Source: Nitrospirota bacterium
GTDB taxonomy: Bacteria > Nitrospirota > Nitrospiria > Nitrospirales > UBA8639
Assembly: GCA_003235785.1 (NCBI GenBank)
Contig: QJYE01000126.1
Span: forward strand, 1 to 10,463
Direction of reading: 5' to 3'
Length of the DNA stretch: 10,463 nucleotides
Part shown: in pieces, positions 1 to 7,490 of the stretch
Numbering within the stretch: the stretch's first letter is position 1
How the letters are laid out: every line of letters begins with the position of its first letter
Notes under the pieces: generated by a model
Database searches by the model: none
What the model was told of the DNA's origin: nothing
The model's input: the letters and a program-made list of their open reading frames with translations, nothing else
Position numbers and translations under genes: made by a program

Positions 1-2
1 TG

Positions 3-370
3 TTCCAGCAATTTGAATCACGCCAGCATCAAGTTCTCACGCTTCTCCAACAACATAAGTCGGGTTTTACTATAGATGACCTGGTCACCAGACTGGAAAT
101 TTCCAGAACGGCGGTGAACCAACATATGGCGGGTTTAGAGCAAAAGGGTTTAATCAAGAAATCCACCCAGCAAAAAGTAACGGCGGCCGACCCGGGTGGA
201 CCTATCAAATTACAGACGAGGGGATAAATCGGTTACCCAAACAGTATTCCTGCTTCTCCGGGTTATTACTGAATACATTTGAGGTTATTGACCAAGCGAA
301 TATCAAGGCCAACTTAAATCATGGAGTTCGGCGCGTCACTCTAGCCAAAATCGGGCCAGCACAGCCATGA
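3..370 (+). pseudogene. Frameshifted winged-helix regulator, 5' end off window
   Basis: Reading in the frame that starts at base 3 gives a winged helix-turn-helix: a helix 'RQHQVLTLLQQHKSGFTIDDL', then the recognition segment 'ISRTAVNQHMAGLEQKGLI', ending at a TAA at 225-227. The expected continuation (a 'GRP' wing followed by 'YQITDEGINRLPKQYS') lies in the neighbouring frame, starting about 182-185 and running to TGA at 368-370. The break is therefore a net one-base loss or two-base gain near 180-185. The pattern HTH, GRPxxxYQLTxxG, FPxxY is typical of SufR/DeoR-like regulators of the ArsR/MarR superfold. Those proteins normally carry a longer C-terminal effector part. Here it ends about 40 residues after the YQITDEG motif in sequence I cannot align, so the 3' end also looks eroded. 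The start lies upstream of the window. A sequencing error is the alternative to real decay. The class is fairly sure; the target genes are unknown. Confidence 0.6.
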
Positions 371-413
371 AAAATTGAAATTGCCGAATGGTAAAATCAA
401 AAATAGTTCAGCG

Positions 414-437
414 GTGGCAGTTGGATATACTGCCCAC
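414..437 (-). terminator. Weak candidate terminator of the efflux operon
   Basis: An imperfect hairpin (GTGGCAGT paired with ACTGCCCAC, one bulged base, 7-base loop) sits directly after the last stop codon of the minus-strand operon. On that strand it is followed, after about eight other bases, by a short T-run (TATTTTTGATTTT). The T-run is not adjacent to the stem, so this is a weak intrinsic terminator at best. The hairpin also lies between converging transcription units. Confidence 0.35.
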
Positions 438-439
438 GT

Positions 440-1648
440 TTACTCTGCATGAAGCGCTTCAACAGGATCAATGCGAATGGCTCGACGAGCAGGCCCTACC
501 CCGGATAACAAGCCGGTTCCTATAGCCACCAACAAGGCCAAGACCAAATATTGTTCATCAACGAAGACGGGCAAACCTGGCAGAACCAGCGTTAGGGCAA
601 AGGCTCCTAACATTCCCAAACAGACTCCGAGAGCCCCACCCAGCACAGACAGCATCACGGATTCTACGATAAAAATCAGAAAAATTTGTCGAGGCAGAGC
701 ACCCATTGCGCGCAAGAGCCCAATTTCCGACATGCGTTCGCCCACGGAAATCCACATCATCGTCACAATGCCCAGCGCTCCGACCACGAGAGAAATCCCG
801 GCGATCCCAACTGCGGCCAATGTGACAATCCGCATGATCTCATCGAGCGACTCCAACATCGCCGCCTGGGTCGTGATGGAAAAGTCTTCCGTCCCATGGT
901 GACGGTCAATCAAGATCTGCCGAACCGCCCCTACCACCCGATCCACCATCGTCGCGGATTGATACGCCACATCCACTTCCATTAATTCATCCAGGTTAAA
1001 CATTCGCATGGCATTCGCAACCGGAACATACACCGCATCATCTAAATCGTATCCTAGAACTTGCCCTTTGGGTTCCATCACCCCAATGACACGAAAACGA
1101 TAGCCGGCAATTCGAATAATGGCTCCTAAGGGATTGCGATCTCCGAATAGTTCACGTTTCATTTTTGGGCCTAGAACCGCCACCGAGGTCGCCCGGTTCA
1201 GATCTCCTGCTGGCAGAAACTCCCCTTGGCCAATCGCAAATCGCCAGACAGTCGGCATGGCAGCCGTCACCCCAAGCACATTGACACTCCTCCCTCGTCC
1301 CTCTGCTTCAACCCGTCCCATCCCCATCGCCATAGGCACCACAGCTTCAACACCTGGAATACGAGATAGCGCGTCGGCATCTTCTAAGGTGAGTTTATGG
1401 GTCGTGCCACCCAATACGCCTGGCATGCCCAGCGTTTTGGTTTTACCAGGATTGATCGCCAAGATATTGGTGCCAAACTGCGTGAACTGCGCTAACACAA
1501 AATAACGGGTCCCCTCTCCGATAGCCGTTAAAAGGATGACCGCTCCCACGCCAATCGCAATTCCGAGTAGGGAAAGGACGGACCGAAGGCGATGAGCCCA
1601 CACCGCTCCCCCCGCAAATCGTATGAGATCCATAACCGTCATTGTCAC
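440..1648 (-). CDS. MacB/FtsX-type ABC transporter permease (second permease)
   Basis: This inner-membrane permease of a type VII (MacB/LolCE-like) ABC transporter has about 402 residues. An N-terminal membrane helix lies near residues 22-42 (LSLLGIAIGVGAVILL). A periplasmic MacB_PCD domain follows, with the conserved 'INPGKT' start, and three C-terminal helices lie from about residue 272 onward. The FtsX signature 'GERMSEIGLLRAMGA' and the C-terminal 'PARRAIRIDPVEALHAE' are both clear. Full-length MacB is a fused ATPase-permease; here the ATPase is a separate gene in the same operon. The GTG start at 1648 overlaps the upstream permease stop as GTGA, indicating translational coupling; ATGs at 1642 and 1633 are alternative starts. 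The substrate cannot be read from sequence. It is a divergent paralogue of the preceding permease, so the two probably form a heterodimer. Confidence 0.9.
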   Translation of the reverse strand: MTMTVMDLIRFAGGAVWAHRLRSVLSLLGIAIGVGAVILLTAIGEGTRYFVLAQFTQFGTNILAINPGKTKTLGMPGVLGGTTHKLTLEDADALSRIPGVEAVVPMAMGMGRVEAEGRGRSVNVLGVTAAMPTVWRFAIGQGEFLPAGDLNRATSVAVLGPKMKRELFGDRNPLGAIIRIAGYRFRVIGVMEPKGQVLGYDLDDAVYVPVANAMRMFNLDELMEVDVAYQSATMVDRVVGAVRQILIDRHHGTEDFSITTQAAMLESLDEIMRIVTLAAVGIAGISLVVGALGIVTMMWISVGERMSEIGLLRAMGALPRQIFLIFIVESVMLSVLGGALGVCLGMLGAFALTLVLPGLPVFVDEQYLVLALLVAIGTGLLSGVGPARRAIRIDPVEALHAE

Positions 1649-2844
1649 CGCCGCTGCAAGGCCATAATGGGGTCAAGCTTGGCAGCACGTTGAGCTGGCA
1701 CCACACCAAAGATCCCACCCAAAATCATGGCCACCCCTAAGGCCGCCCCTATCGCCCATACTGGAGCTGCGGCTGGAACAGCCGGATACATCCAGGTTAA
1801 AAGATGGACCCCTCCCAATCCCACAAGTAAACCCACTAATCCACCCAGGCCTGCCAGCATCACCGCTTCAAGAAGAAACACGGATAATATTTGACCGTGC
1901 GTCGCGCCTAATGCCCGAAGCAAACCGATTTCCTCTGTCCGTTCCGACACCGTCACCAACATCACATTCATGACTCCAATACCGGCCACGGTTAAAGAAA
2001 TTGCGCCAATGGCCACGAGCACCAACGTCAGCGTTTGAAGAATCGAAGAAAATGTCGCAATCACCGCCTTTTGGGTTATGCAGGTCACATCTTCCTCATC
2101 ATGCCGTTGTGTGAGGATAGAAATGACTTGTTCGCACGCACCGTCCAGATCTTTGGGTGATCGCACTTTCACTAAGATTCGAAAAAGTGACGACCGGTTA
2201 AACATCTTCATCCCCGTCGCCACGGGAACAATGACCACTTCATCCATTTTGACACCCAATTGCGTCCCGATCTCAGCTAACACACCAATGACGCGCATTC
2301 GCCATTCCCCTACCCGTACCACTTGTCCTAATGGTTGCTCCCCCGGGAATAACTCTCGAGCGGTGATATGTCCTAACACCACAACGGGAGCGCCACGTTC
2401 TACATCACCCGGGGGAAGAAATTGCCCCTGCGCGAGACGGAGTTCCCGGGCATCCAAAAATTCTGGGGAGCTTCCTATTACGGCCACCTGCCGTCGACGT
2501 TCACCATGGCTCACGGTTTCGGTTCCCATTGATACCGGCACAATGTATTGCGCGGAATGAATCTGCCGCCTCAAGGCCAACAAATCCTGCAAGGTGAGAT
2601 CATTGGGCACGCCTCCTATCCCTGGCATGGCCCCGGTTGTTTCCGTTTTTCCAGGAAGCACGGACAGCAGATTACTACCGATGGAGGTAAATTCCTGAAT
2701 CACATAATGACGGGCTCCCTCGCCTAACGCGGTCAAGGCCACCACCGCCGCAATACCCACAGCCACGCCGACCACACTGAGTATGGTTCGCAATCGATGC
2801 CCCACCAACGCCGACCAGGCTAACGAGATCAAATCTATCAACAT
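1645..2844 (-). CDS. MacB/FtsX-type ABC transporter permease (first permease)
   Basis: This 399-residue permease has the same architecture as its downstream neighbour: one N-terminal transmembrane helix (about residues 20-40), a large periplasmic MacB_PCD domain beginning 'LLSVLPGKTE', and three C-terminal helices. The FtsX motif 'SERTEEIGLLRALGAT' and the terminal 'PAQRAAKLDPIMALQRR' are typical of MacB/YknZ-like exporters. The ATG at 2844 is preceded on the minus strand by AGGGA with about six bases of spacing, which supports this start. The gene lies 39 bases after the ATPase stop and overlaps the next permease by four bases. Family knowledge says such permeases do not move substrate through the membrane directly. 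They transmit ATP-driven motion to the periplasm, here presumably to the adaptor encoded first in the operon. An outer-membrane TolC partner is not in this window. Confidence 0.9.
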   Translation of the reverse strand: MLIDLISLAWSALVGHRLRTILSVVGVAVGIAAVVALTALGEGARHYVIQEFTSIGSNLLSVLPGKTETTGAMPGIGGVPNDLTLQDLLALRRQIHSAQYIVPVSMGTETVSHGERRRQVAVIGSSPEFLDARELRLAQGQFLPPGDVERGAPVVVLGHITARELFPGEQPLGQVVRVGEWRMRVIGVLAEIGTQLGVKMDEVVIVPVATGMKMFNRSSLFRILVKVRSPKDLDGACEQVISILTQRHDEEDVTCITQKAVIATFSSILQTLTLVLVAIGAISLTVAGIGVMNVMLVTVSERTEEIGLLRALGATHGQILSVFLLEAVMLAGLGGLVGLLVGLGGVHLLTWMYPAVPAAAPVWAIGAALGVAMILGGIFGVVPAQRAAKLDPIMALQRR

Positions 2845-2883
2845 CGTCTATCCCTGTGACATTCCTTTCGCTTCCAAGAAGAA

Positions 2884-3591
2884 TCAAAAAAATGGTGCGG
2901 AGCCGGACGTCAGCTCTTCTCCCTTGATCCGTTTCACAATTTGACCATCAGCCAGAACAATCACCCGATTGGCTCGTCGAGCGACCTTAGGATCATGCGT
3001 CACCACCAGCATGGTTAGCCCTTTGGCATTAAGGGATTCCAAAAGTTCCATAATTTGTTGGCCCGAATGCGTGTCTAAGTTACCCGTAGGTTCATCTGCC
3101 AACAAGAGCAAGGGTTGCATAATAATGGCTCGAGCAATCACGACTCGTTGGCGTTGTCCAACCGAGAGTTGATTGGGACGGTGATCCGCACGATCCGACA
3201 AGCCTACAGCGTCAAGCGCTTCTTGCGCGCGAATCTGTCGTTCCGAAGAAGGTATGCCCGCAAACACCATGGGCAAAGCGACATTTCCCAGAGCGGTCAA
3301 ACGGGGGACAAGATGGAAGGATTGAAAGATAAACCCAATCTGGTGTTGACGGACATGACTGAGCGCCTGGTCATCAAACTGACTGACGTCTTCGCCATTA
3401 AAGAGGTAGGCTCCCTTACTAGGCCGGAGTAAACATCCAATAACATTGAGCAAGGTCGATTTGCCGGATCCCGACGGCCCCACAATGGCCACATACTCTC
3501 CCGACCCGATATCCTCATTCAAATCCCGCAGGGCATAGATAGGCTGTCCCCCAACCTCATACACTTTAGCAATGTGTTGAAGTGCAATCAC
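2884..3591 (-). CDS. ABC transporter ATP-binding protein, MacB/LolD type
   Basis: This cytoplasmic ATPase of the efflux complex has 235 residues, the usual length for LolD/MacB-type nucleotide-binding subunits. Visible motifs are Walker A GPSGSGKST (residues 38-46), Q-loop Gln90 (FIFQSFHLVPRLTALGNV), signature LSVGQRQRV (142-150), Walker B LLLLADEP (161-168) with catalytic Glu167, the D-loop GNLD, and H-loop His199 (VVTHD). The signature has Val where LSGGQ has its first Gly; the Ser and second Gly are kept, so activity is expected. The start is GTG at 3591, overlapping the TGA of the membrane fusion gene (GTGA). I see no good Shine-Dalgarno sequence, so it is probably translated by coupling. 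Its partners are the two permeases encoded downstream. Confidence 0.93.
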   Translation of the reverse strand: MIALQHIAKVYEVGGQPIYALRDLNEDIGSGEYVAIVGPSGSGKSTLLNVIGCLLRPSKGAYLFNGEDVSQFDDQALSHVRQHQIGFIFQSFHLVPRLTALGNVALPMVFAGIPSSERQIRAQEALDAVGLSDRADHRPNQLSVGQRQRVVIARAIIMQPLLLLADEPTGNLDTHSGQQIMELLESLNAKGLTMLVVTHDPKVARRANRVIVLADGQIVKRIKGEELTSGSAPFF

Positions 3592-4742
3592 CGCGTTTCA
3601 GAAGAGGCGCGCAACACCACCCGGGCTCCCTCGACCAACTCTTCCTGATCAAGAGACGTCACAACGTGATCGCCTTCGGAAAGCCCGCCGAGGACTTCCA
3701 CAAAATCCCAATTTCTCATGCCAATATCGACAGTCCGGGTAGAAAGCATCCCCCTCTCGACGACAAAGGCCTTATTGTCCTCAAAAAGCGTGGATGGCGG
3801 AATGCGCAACACCTGGTTTTTCACCGAGAGAATGACTTCCACATCAGCCGAAGTCCCGGGCAGTAAGGTCGACGCAAATGCTTGATCAACCAACTCCACC
3901 TCAATTTCAACCGTTCGGTTTTGTTCCTCCACATCCAAGACAAACGGGGCAATGTGCCGAACATGCCCCTCATACTGCTGCCCAGGAAACGGATCAAGGG
4001 TGATACGCACCGGTTGGCCCAGTTTAATTTTTGCAGAGTCCACTTCATCCATGGGCGCGCTGATATAAATGGAGGAAGGATCAATGAGATCCAACACAGG
4101 CGGAATAGGCAACGCCGGGGGTGAAGGTGTTGTCCATTCCCCGACCTCAATATCTAAATCCGCAACCACGCCATTAAAAGGGGCGCGCAAGACCGTTTTT
4201 TCCAATTCTGCTTTGGCCTCGATAATGGCCGAACGAGCGCGAGAAATTTCGGCTTGGGTTTGTTTGCACGAGACTTGGGTGATTTGCGCCAAATTTTCAT
4301 ACTTATCAAGCAAGTCGGTGGATATCAGATCACGTTCCTTCAATTGCTGATGTCGCAAAAACTCCCGTTCTGCACGGGCCGCCTCCAAACAGGCTCGTTC
4401 TCGTTTCACTTGGACCACAGCCAACTCCCGTTCCGCCATCTGGACGGCAGCTTGTTGGGAATCATCCTGCAAGCGAAGCAGCACATCACCGGCACGCACA
4501 TGATCGCCTTTCCGATACAGAATCTTCGCAACACGGCCTCCAATTTCTGGAGACAATTTGGCTCGTTGCCGAGCTTTAACGGTGCCGGCCCGTGAATTGG
4601 TGATGGTCGCTTCCACTCGCCCACGTTCGACTGTCACCACGGACACGGGAATTGGATCGGGTGTCAAGACATACACTTTAAATAAGACACCCAATCCAAT
4701 AAGGAGGAGTAGGCTACCCGCACGAATTACCCATCGTTTCAT
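3588..4742 (-). CDS. Periplasmic membrane fusion protein (HlyD/MacA family)
   Basis: This adaptor of a tripartite efflux pump has 384 residues and is anchored by one N-terminal helix (about residues 10-26). It then shows the family's domain order. The first lipoyl half (about 52-93, 'SPEIGGRVAKILYRKGDHV') leads into a long charged coiled-coil hairpin (about 95-180). The second lipoyl half (about 181-207, 'VLRAPFNGVVADLDIEVGEW') is followed by the beta-barrel (about 210-300) and a membrane-proximal domain at the C terminus. In known systems the hairpin docks on TolC and the barrel on the MacB periplasmic domain. It is the first gene of the operon and overlaps the ATPase gene by four bases. The ATG at 4742 has no purine-rich Shine-Dalgarno sequence (the bases before it are C-rich), and a candidate -10 box lies only 11 bases upstream. 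Exported substrate unknown. Confidence 0.92.
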   Translation of the reverse strand: MKRWVIRAGSLLLLIGLGVLFKVYVLTPDPIPVSVVTVERGRVEATITNSRAGTVKARQRAKLSPEIGGRVAKILYRKGDHVRAGDVLLRLQDDSQQAAVQMAERELAVVQVKRERACLEAARAEREFLRHQQLKERDLISTDLLDKYENLAQITQVSCKQTQAEISRARSAIIEAKAELEKTVLRAPFNGVVADLDIEVGEWTTPSPPALPIPPVLDLIDPSSIYISAPMDEVDSAKIKLGQPVRITLDPFPGQQYEGHVRHIAPFVLDVEEQNRTVEIEVELVDQAFASTLLPGTSADVEVILSVKNQVLRIPPSTLFEDNKAFVVERGMLSTRTVDIGMRNWDFVEVLGGLSEGDHVVTSLDQEELVEGARVVLRASSETR

Positions 4743-4753
4743 GGGGGGAGTCT

Positions 4754-4759
4754 ATCATA
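4754..4759 (-). promoter_or_regulatory. Candidate -10 box for the efflux operon
   Basis: On the minus strand TATGAT (one mismatch to TATAAT) lies 11 bases before the ATG of the membrane fusion gene. If used, transcription would begin about four bases before the start codon, giving an almost leaderless message, consistent with the absence of a Shine-Dalgarno sequence. No convincing -35 hexamer is seen at 17 bases, so an activator or a different promoter is possible. Confidence 0.35.
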
Positions 4760-4800
4760 GGAAGAAAGTCGGATTCGTTACTCTTTCTGGAAATTTTTCC

Positions 4801-5100
4801 AACCGAATAGGAAAAGATCTCACGCCATTCGTGGGAATTCTGACAGATACGGATATTGTTCGAAAAGGCGTGACTGAATCAAACGATTTCACATCGATGA
4901 CCGAGGGGAACATTATGACCACGCCTTTTGTCACTATCGAGTCTCACCAAAGTCCTGGGGTGGCCTAGGAGATGATGACGAATGAAGGCCTTCGCCATTT
5001 AGTCGTTCGAGAGGGAAAAACAATTACGGGAGTAGTATCAATTCGCGATCTTCTGGTGCTCTATAAACGGCGGGCCGAACCCACAATCGGGGTCGGTTAA
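4801..5100 (+). pseudogene. Decayed CBS-domain protein gene with in-frame TAG
   Basis: One frame encodes the typical end of a small two-CBS-domain protein. 'PFVGILTDTDIVRKGV' (from about 4825) closes the first CBS domain, 'NIMTTPFVTIES' opens the second, and 'EGLRHLVVREGKTITGVVSIRDLLV' completes it, ending at TAA 5098-5100. A TAG at 4966-4968 interrupts the second domain between 'SPGVA' and 'EMMTNEG'. The first domain is also damaged: 'NRIG' (about 4801-4812) is followed almost at once by the PFVGIL strand, so about ten residues of the usual core are missing, and no normal N-terminus can be found. CBS pairs bind adenosyl nucleotides and act as energy or redox sensors, but this copy is unlikely to work. 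The part after the stop could restart at ATG 4972 as a peptide of about 40 residues; I think that unlikely. The remnant runs up to the promoter of the divergent efflux operon. Confidence 0.75.
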
Positions 5101-5432
5101 GCCAATAGTCATTCTGGCAACGCATCGATTGCAGAAAAGCTTGGGTTTGGAAGAATCAGAACATTCTGAAGTGGAGAAAAAAAGGATGGCTCAAATTGAC
5201 CAGTCCCACCGATGAAGTGATGAAGAAAGGGATCCTTAGCAGAAGCCTTTTTTCTTCGACACCCTTAAACCTAAAAACAGCAGTTGGATCACGAAAGTCT
5301 GCTCAACCTCTTCACGCACCTAGGAAATTTCAACAATCTCTCATCACCCGTAAGGTGACCTCGAGTTGTAGAAATTCCCTATGCACATAAATAGTTTACA
5401 CAGCTTTTTCGCGCCCAACTGCTTTTTCTAGG
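5101..5432. other. Intergenic region with no recognisable gene
   Basis: These 332 bases separate the CBS remnant from the 3' end of the helicase gene. A 64-codon open frame with a TTG start (5196-5390, +) has low-complexity composition, no family resemblance I know, and only a distant purine tract upstream. A small inverted repeat TCACC-CGTAA-GGTGA is present near 5345-5359. I see no convincing terminator for the helicase and no RNA gene. It may be decayed sequence continuous with the CBS pseudogene. Confidence 0.5.
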
Positions 5433-6737
5433 TTAAAACGAATAGGAAGTCGAACGCGGACGACCACCTGATGGGTTTCGTCCTGGACGATCTGACTGCG
5501 GGCCTCTAGGACCGTTACTATTTGCCAAACCCGGTCGTGGCCCGCGAGGAGCGTTATTATTGCCATAACCCGAACGCGGAGCCCGAGTCGCAGCGTGACT
5601 CACAGAAGGAGCCCGACTACCCGGCGCGCAAGGCACCGCTTTCCCTAATAATTTTTCAATCATCCGCAAAGACCGATTATCGTCACCCGTCACAAAACTC
5701 GTGGCCCAGCCCGTCGCCTTCATCCGTGCGGTTCGACCAATCCGATGCACATAATCTTCCGGCACCGTCGGCAAATCATAATTAATCACGTGGCGGATAT
5801 TATCCACATCCAGCCCACGCGCAGCGATATCGGTCGCCACCAACACTTCGAAACGCCCACGACGAAACCCTTCAAGGGCCGCTCGACGTTGTGGGAGGCG
5901 CCGTCCTGAATGCAAGACGGCCACGCTGCACCCAACTTTTTCTAAGGTTTCCCCAATCCGGTCAGCCCGATGTTTCGTCCGGGTAAAGATCAACACGGAG
6001 CCTTCTGTTTCTTTCAGAATGGAAACTAAGAGTGAGGTTTTTTCAGAATTGCTGGTGTGATGCACAGTATGCGTCACCCCTTCAGCCGGGGTAGCAGATT
6101 TTGCCACCAGGGCTTTAACCGGGTCTTTCAAGGACATGCGCGCCAGGTCATCTAAGTTATCTGGCATCGTGGCAGAGAAGAGCAACGTCTGTCTCACGTC
6201 CGGCAAGGCCTCAATAATTTGATTCAATTGAGGCGCAAACCCCATATCCAACATACGATCAGCTTCATCCAACACGACAATGCTGAGCTTCGTAAACAAG
6301 ATTGTCCCTTGCCACATGTGATCCAATAGCCGACCAGGCGTGGCAATAATGATATCGGGACGCTGACGTAATCCTCTAACCTGGGCTTGCATATCAGCCC
6401 CGCCCACCACGGTCGTCGAATAAATCCCTAAGGAGCGGCCAAGCTTATCAACCGTCCCTTGAATTTGAAAGGCTAATTCCCGCGTAGGAGCTAAAATAAG
6501 CCCACGAGGATGGCCTTTAGGGCCGACAGCCAGACGCTCAATCATTGGAATGACAAAGGCCGCCGTTTTCCCGGTTCCGGTTTGTGCACACCCCAATACA
6601 TCCCGCCCTTCTAAGCCGGGGGGAATGGCCTGAGTTTGAATGGGGGTCGGTTCATGTAACCCGGCCCTGGATAACGCTTCAACAAGACGCTCGGACACAC
6701 CAAGCGCACCAAACTGAGACAACGCAGTTGCAGACAT
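5433..6737 (-). CDS. DEAD-box ATP-dependent RNA helicase, RhlE-like
   Basis: This 434-residue protein unwinds RNA duplexes using ATP, with likely roles in ribosome assembly, mRNA decay or cold adaptation. All core motifs are present: Q motif (F9 to Q34), motif I AQTGTGKT (51-58), Ia PTRELA (84-89), Ib TPGRLLD (133-139), II DEAD (157-160), III SAT (188-190), IV LIFTRTK (249-255), V VATDIAARGLDV (300-311) and VI HRIGRTAR (331-338). The last 60 or so residues are a disordered Arg/Gly/Pro/Asn tail with two imperfect copies of 'N-x-PRGP', as in RhlE-type proteins, where it binds RNA nonspecifically. The ATG at 6737 is chosen because AAAGGA lies eight bases upstream and the Q motif begins at once. 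The frame stays open to 6944, but that extension has no helicase homology and would cross the predicted leader. Transcribed divergently from the peroxidase gene. Confidence 0.94.
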   Translation of the reverse strand: MSATALSQFGALGVSERLVEALSRAGLHEPTPIQTQAIPPGLEGRDVLGCAQTGTGKTAAFVIPMIERLAVGPKGHPRGLILAPTRELAFQIQGTVDKLGRSLGIYSTTVVGGADMQAQVRGLRQRPDIIIATPGRLLDHMWQGTILFTKLSIVVLDEADRMLDMGFAPQLNQIIEALPDVRQTLLFSATMPDNLDDLARMSLKDPVKALVAKSATPAEGVTHTVHHTSNSEKTSLLVSILKETEGSVLIFTRTKHRADRIGETLEKVGCSVAVLHSGRRLPQRRAALEGFRRGRFEVLVATDIAARGLDVDNIRHVINYDLPTVPEDYVHRIGRTARMKATGWATSFVTGDDNRSLRMIEKLLGKAVPCAPGSRAPSVSHAATRAPRSGYGNNNAPRGPRPGLANSNGPRGPQSDRPGRNPSGGRPRSTSYSF

Positions 6738-6834
6738 AACACTATTCCTTTTGTTACAAGGATCGTATCTACACGGGTTCAGAAAAACGAGGGAAACAGA
6801 ATTAGGTAGGAAGTCCGTCCCAAAGAGGATCTGG

Positions 6835-6887
6835 TCGCGATACGATCGCGAGGTCCGAAAATTTTTGAATGTTCCCGCCGTCGGACC
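6835..6887 (-). promoter_or_regulatory. Structured 5' leader of the helicase gene (two inverted repeats)
   Basis: Between the predicted promoter and the helicase ATG are two perfect 7-bp inverted repeats. TCGCGAT-ACG-ATCGCGA lies at 6835-6851, and GGTCCGA (6852-6858) pairs with TCGGACC (6881-6887) across 22 bases. They abut each other, suggesting consecutive hairpins in a leader of about 165 nucleotides. Long structured leaders are known for some helicase and cold-shock mRNAs. A DNA operator is the alternative for the tight first repeat, although it lies well inside the predicted transcript. Confidence 0.4.
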
Positions 6888-6908
6888 GAACCAGCACGAA
6901 CTGATGTT

Positions 6909-6937
6909 AGAGTACAGTACAACGTATAAGCTGTCAA
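6909..6937 (-). promoter_or_regulatory. Candidate sigma70-type promoter for the helicase gene
   Basis: On the minus strand a perfect TTGACA (6932-6937) is followed after exactly 17 bases by TACTCT (6909-6914), which keeps the first T, second A and last T of the -10 consensus. Transcription would start near 6902, leaving a leader of about 165 bases. The + strand of the same region would have to hold the promoter of the divergent peroxidase gene; TATAAG at 6925-6930 is a weak candidate. Confidence 0.5.
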
Positions 6938-6998
6938 ATAACATGCCATTTTATTCACTAACGGCCTTTTTCCCCCACTCAAGCTAAAGGATTTCACC

Positions 6999-7490
6999 AT
7001 GAACCCCATTTACCAAATCATCTGCCACACTATCACCGGAGAGGACCGGCCTCTTTCACGATACCAGGACACCGTCCTGCTCATTGTAAATACAGCATCC
7101 CACTGCGGCTTTACACCACAATTCCAAGGCTTAGAAAACCTCTACAAGCAGTATCATGACCAGGGCTTCGAGGTGCTAGGTTTTCCATGCAATCAATTCG
7201 GCAGCCAAGACCCTGGAAGCCATGAAGAAATCCAACATTTCTGCCAAACCAACTATGGGGTGAGTTTTCCGATGTTCGCCAAGATTGAAGTCAACGGCCC
7301 GAATACCCATCCCCTTTATCAACTTCTTAAAAAGCAAGCGCCCGGCCTTTTAGGGTCGGAAGCGATTAAATGGAACTTCACCAAATTTCTCGTCGATCGA
7401 TCCGGCAACGTCCATGAACGTTTTGCCCCCACGACCAAACCCGAGGATATCGCTCCCGCCATCCACACGTTACTCAACGCATCTCACTAA
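6999..7490 (+). CDS. Glutathione peroxidase family protein (Cys type, probably thioredoxin-dependent)
   Basis: This 163-residue GPx-fold peroxidase reduces hydrogen peroxide or organic hydroperoxides. The peroxidatic residue is Cys36 in 'NTASHCGFTPQF', encoded by TGC, so it is not a selenoprotein. The rest of the catalytic tetrad is visible as Gln70 in 'FPCNQFGSQDPGS' and Trp125-Asn126 in 'IKWNFTKFLVD'. Cys82 ('FCQTNYGVSFPMF') sits where the resolving cysteine of two-Cys GPx proteins lies. That arrangement usually means regeneration by thioredoxin rather than glutathione; I infer this from family behaviour. Length is standard for bacterial BtuE/BsaA-type proteins, and no signal peptide is seen, so it should be cytoplasmic. 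The ATG at 6999 has AAAGGA seven bases upstream. It is divergent from the helicase and 120 bases before glgC. Confidence 0.94.
   Translation: MNPIYQIICHTITGEDRPLSRYQDTVLLIVNTASHCGFTPQFQGLENLYKQYHDQGFEVLGFPCNQFGSQDPGSHEEIQHFCQTNYGVSFPMFAKIEVNGPNTHPLYQLLKKQAPGLLGSEAIKWNFTKFLVDRSGNVHERFAPTTKPEDIAPAIHTLLNASH

Noticed and set aside
471..902. 143-codon open frame on the + strand
   Set aside because: It lies antisense within the clear permease gene and has a Thr/Pro/Arg-rich composition typical of a reverse-strand shadow.
5196..5390. 64-codon frame with a TTG start
   Set aside because: Low-complexity Ser/Thr/Lys composition, weak start and no homology signal; more likely spacer.
6738..6944. N-terminal extension of the helicase to a start at 6944
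   Set aside because: The extension has no helicase-like sequence, crosses the predicted promoter and leader, and the ATG at 6737 has a good ribosome site directly before the Q motif.
7104..7106. Possible selenocysteine in the glutathione peroxidase
   Set aside because: The peroxidatic codon is TGC (Cys), not TGA, so no recoding is needed.
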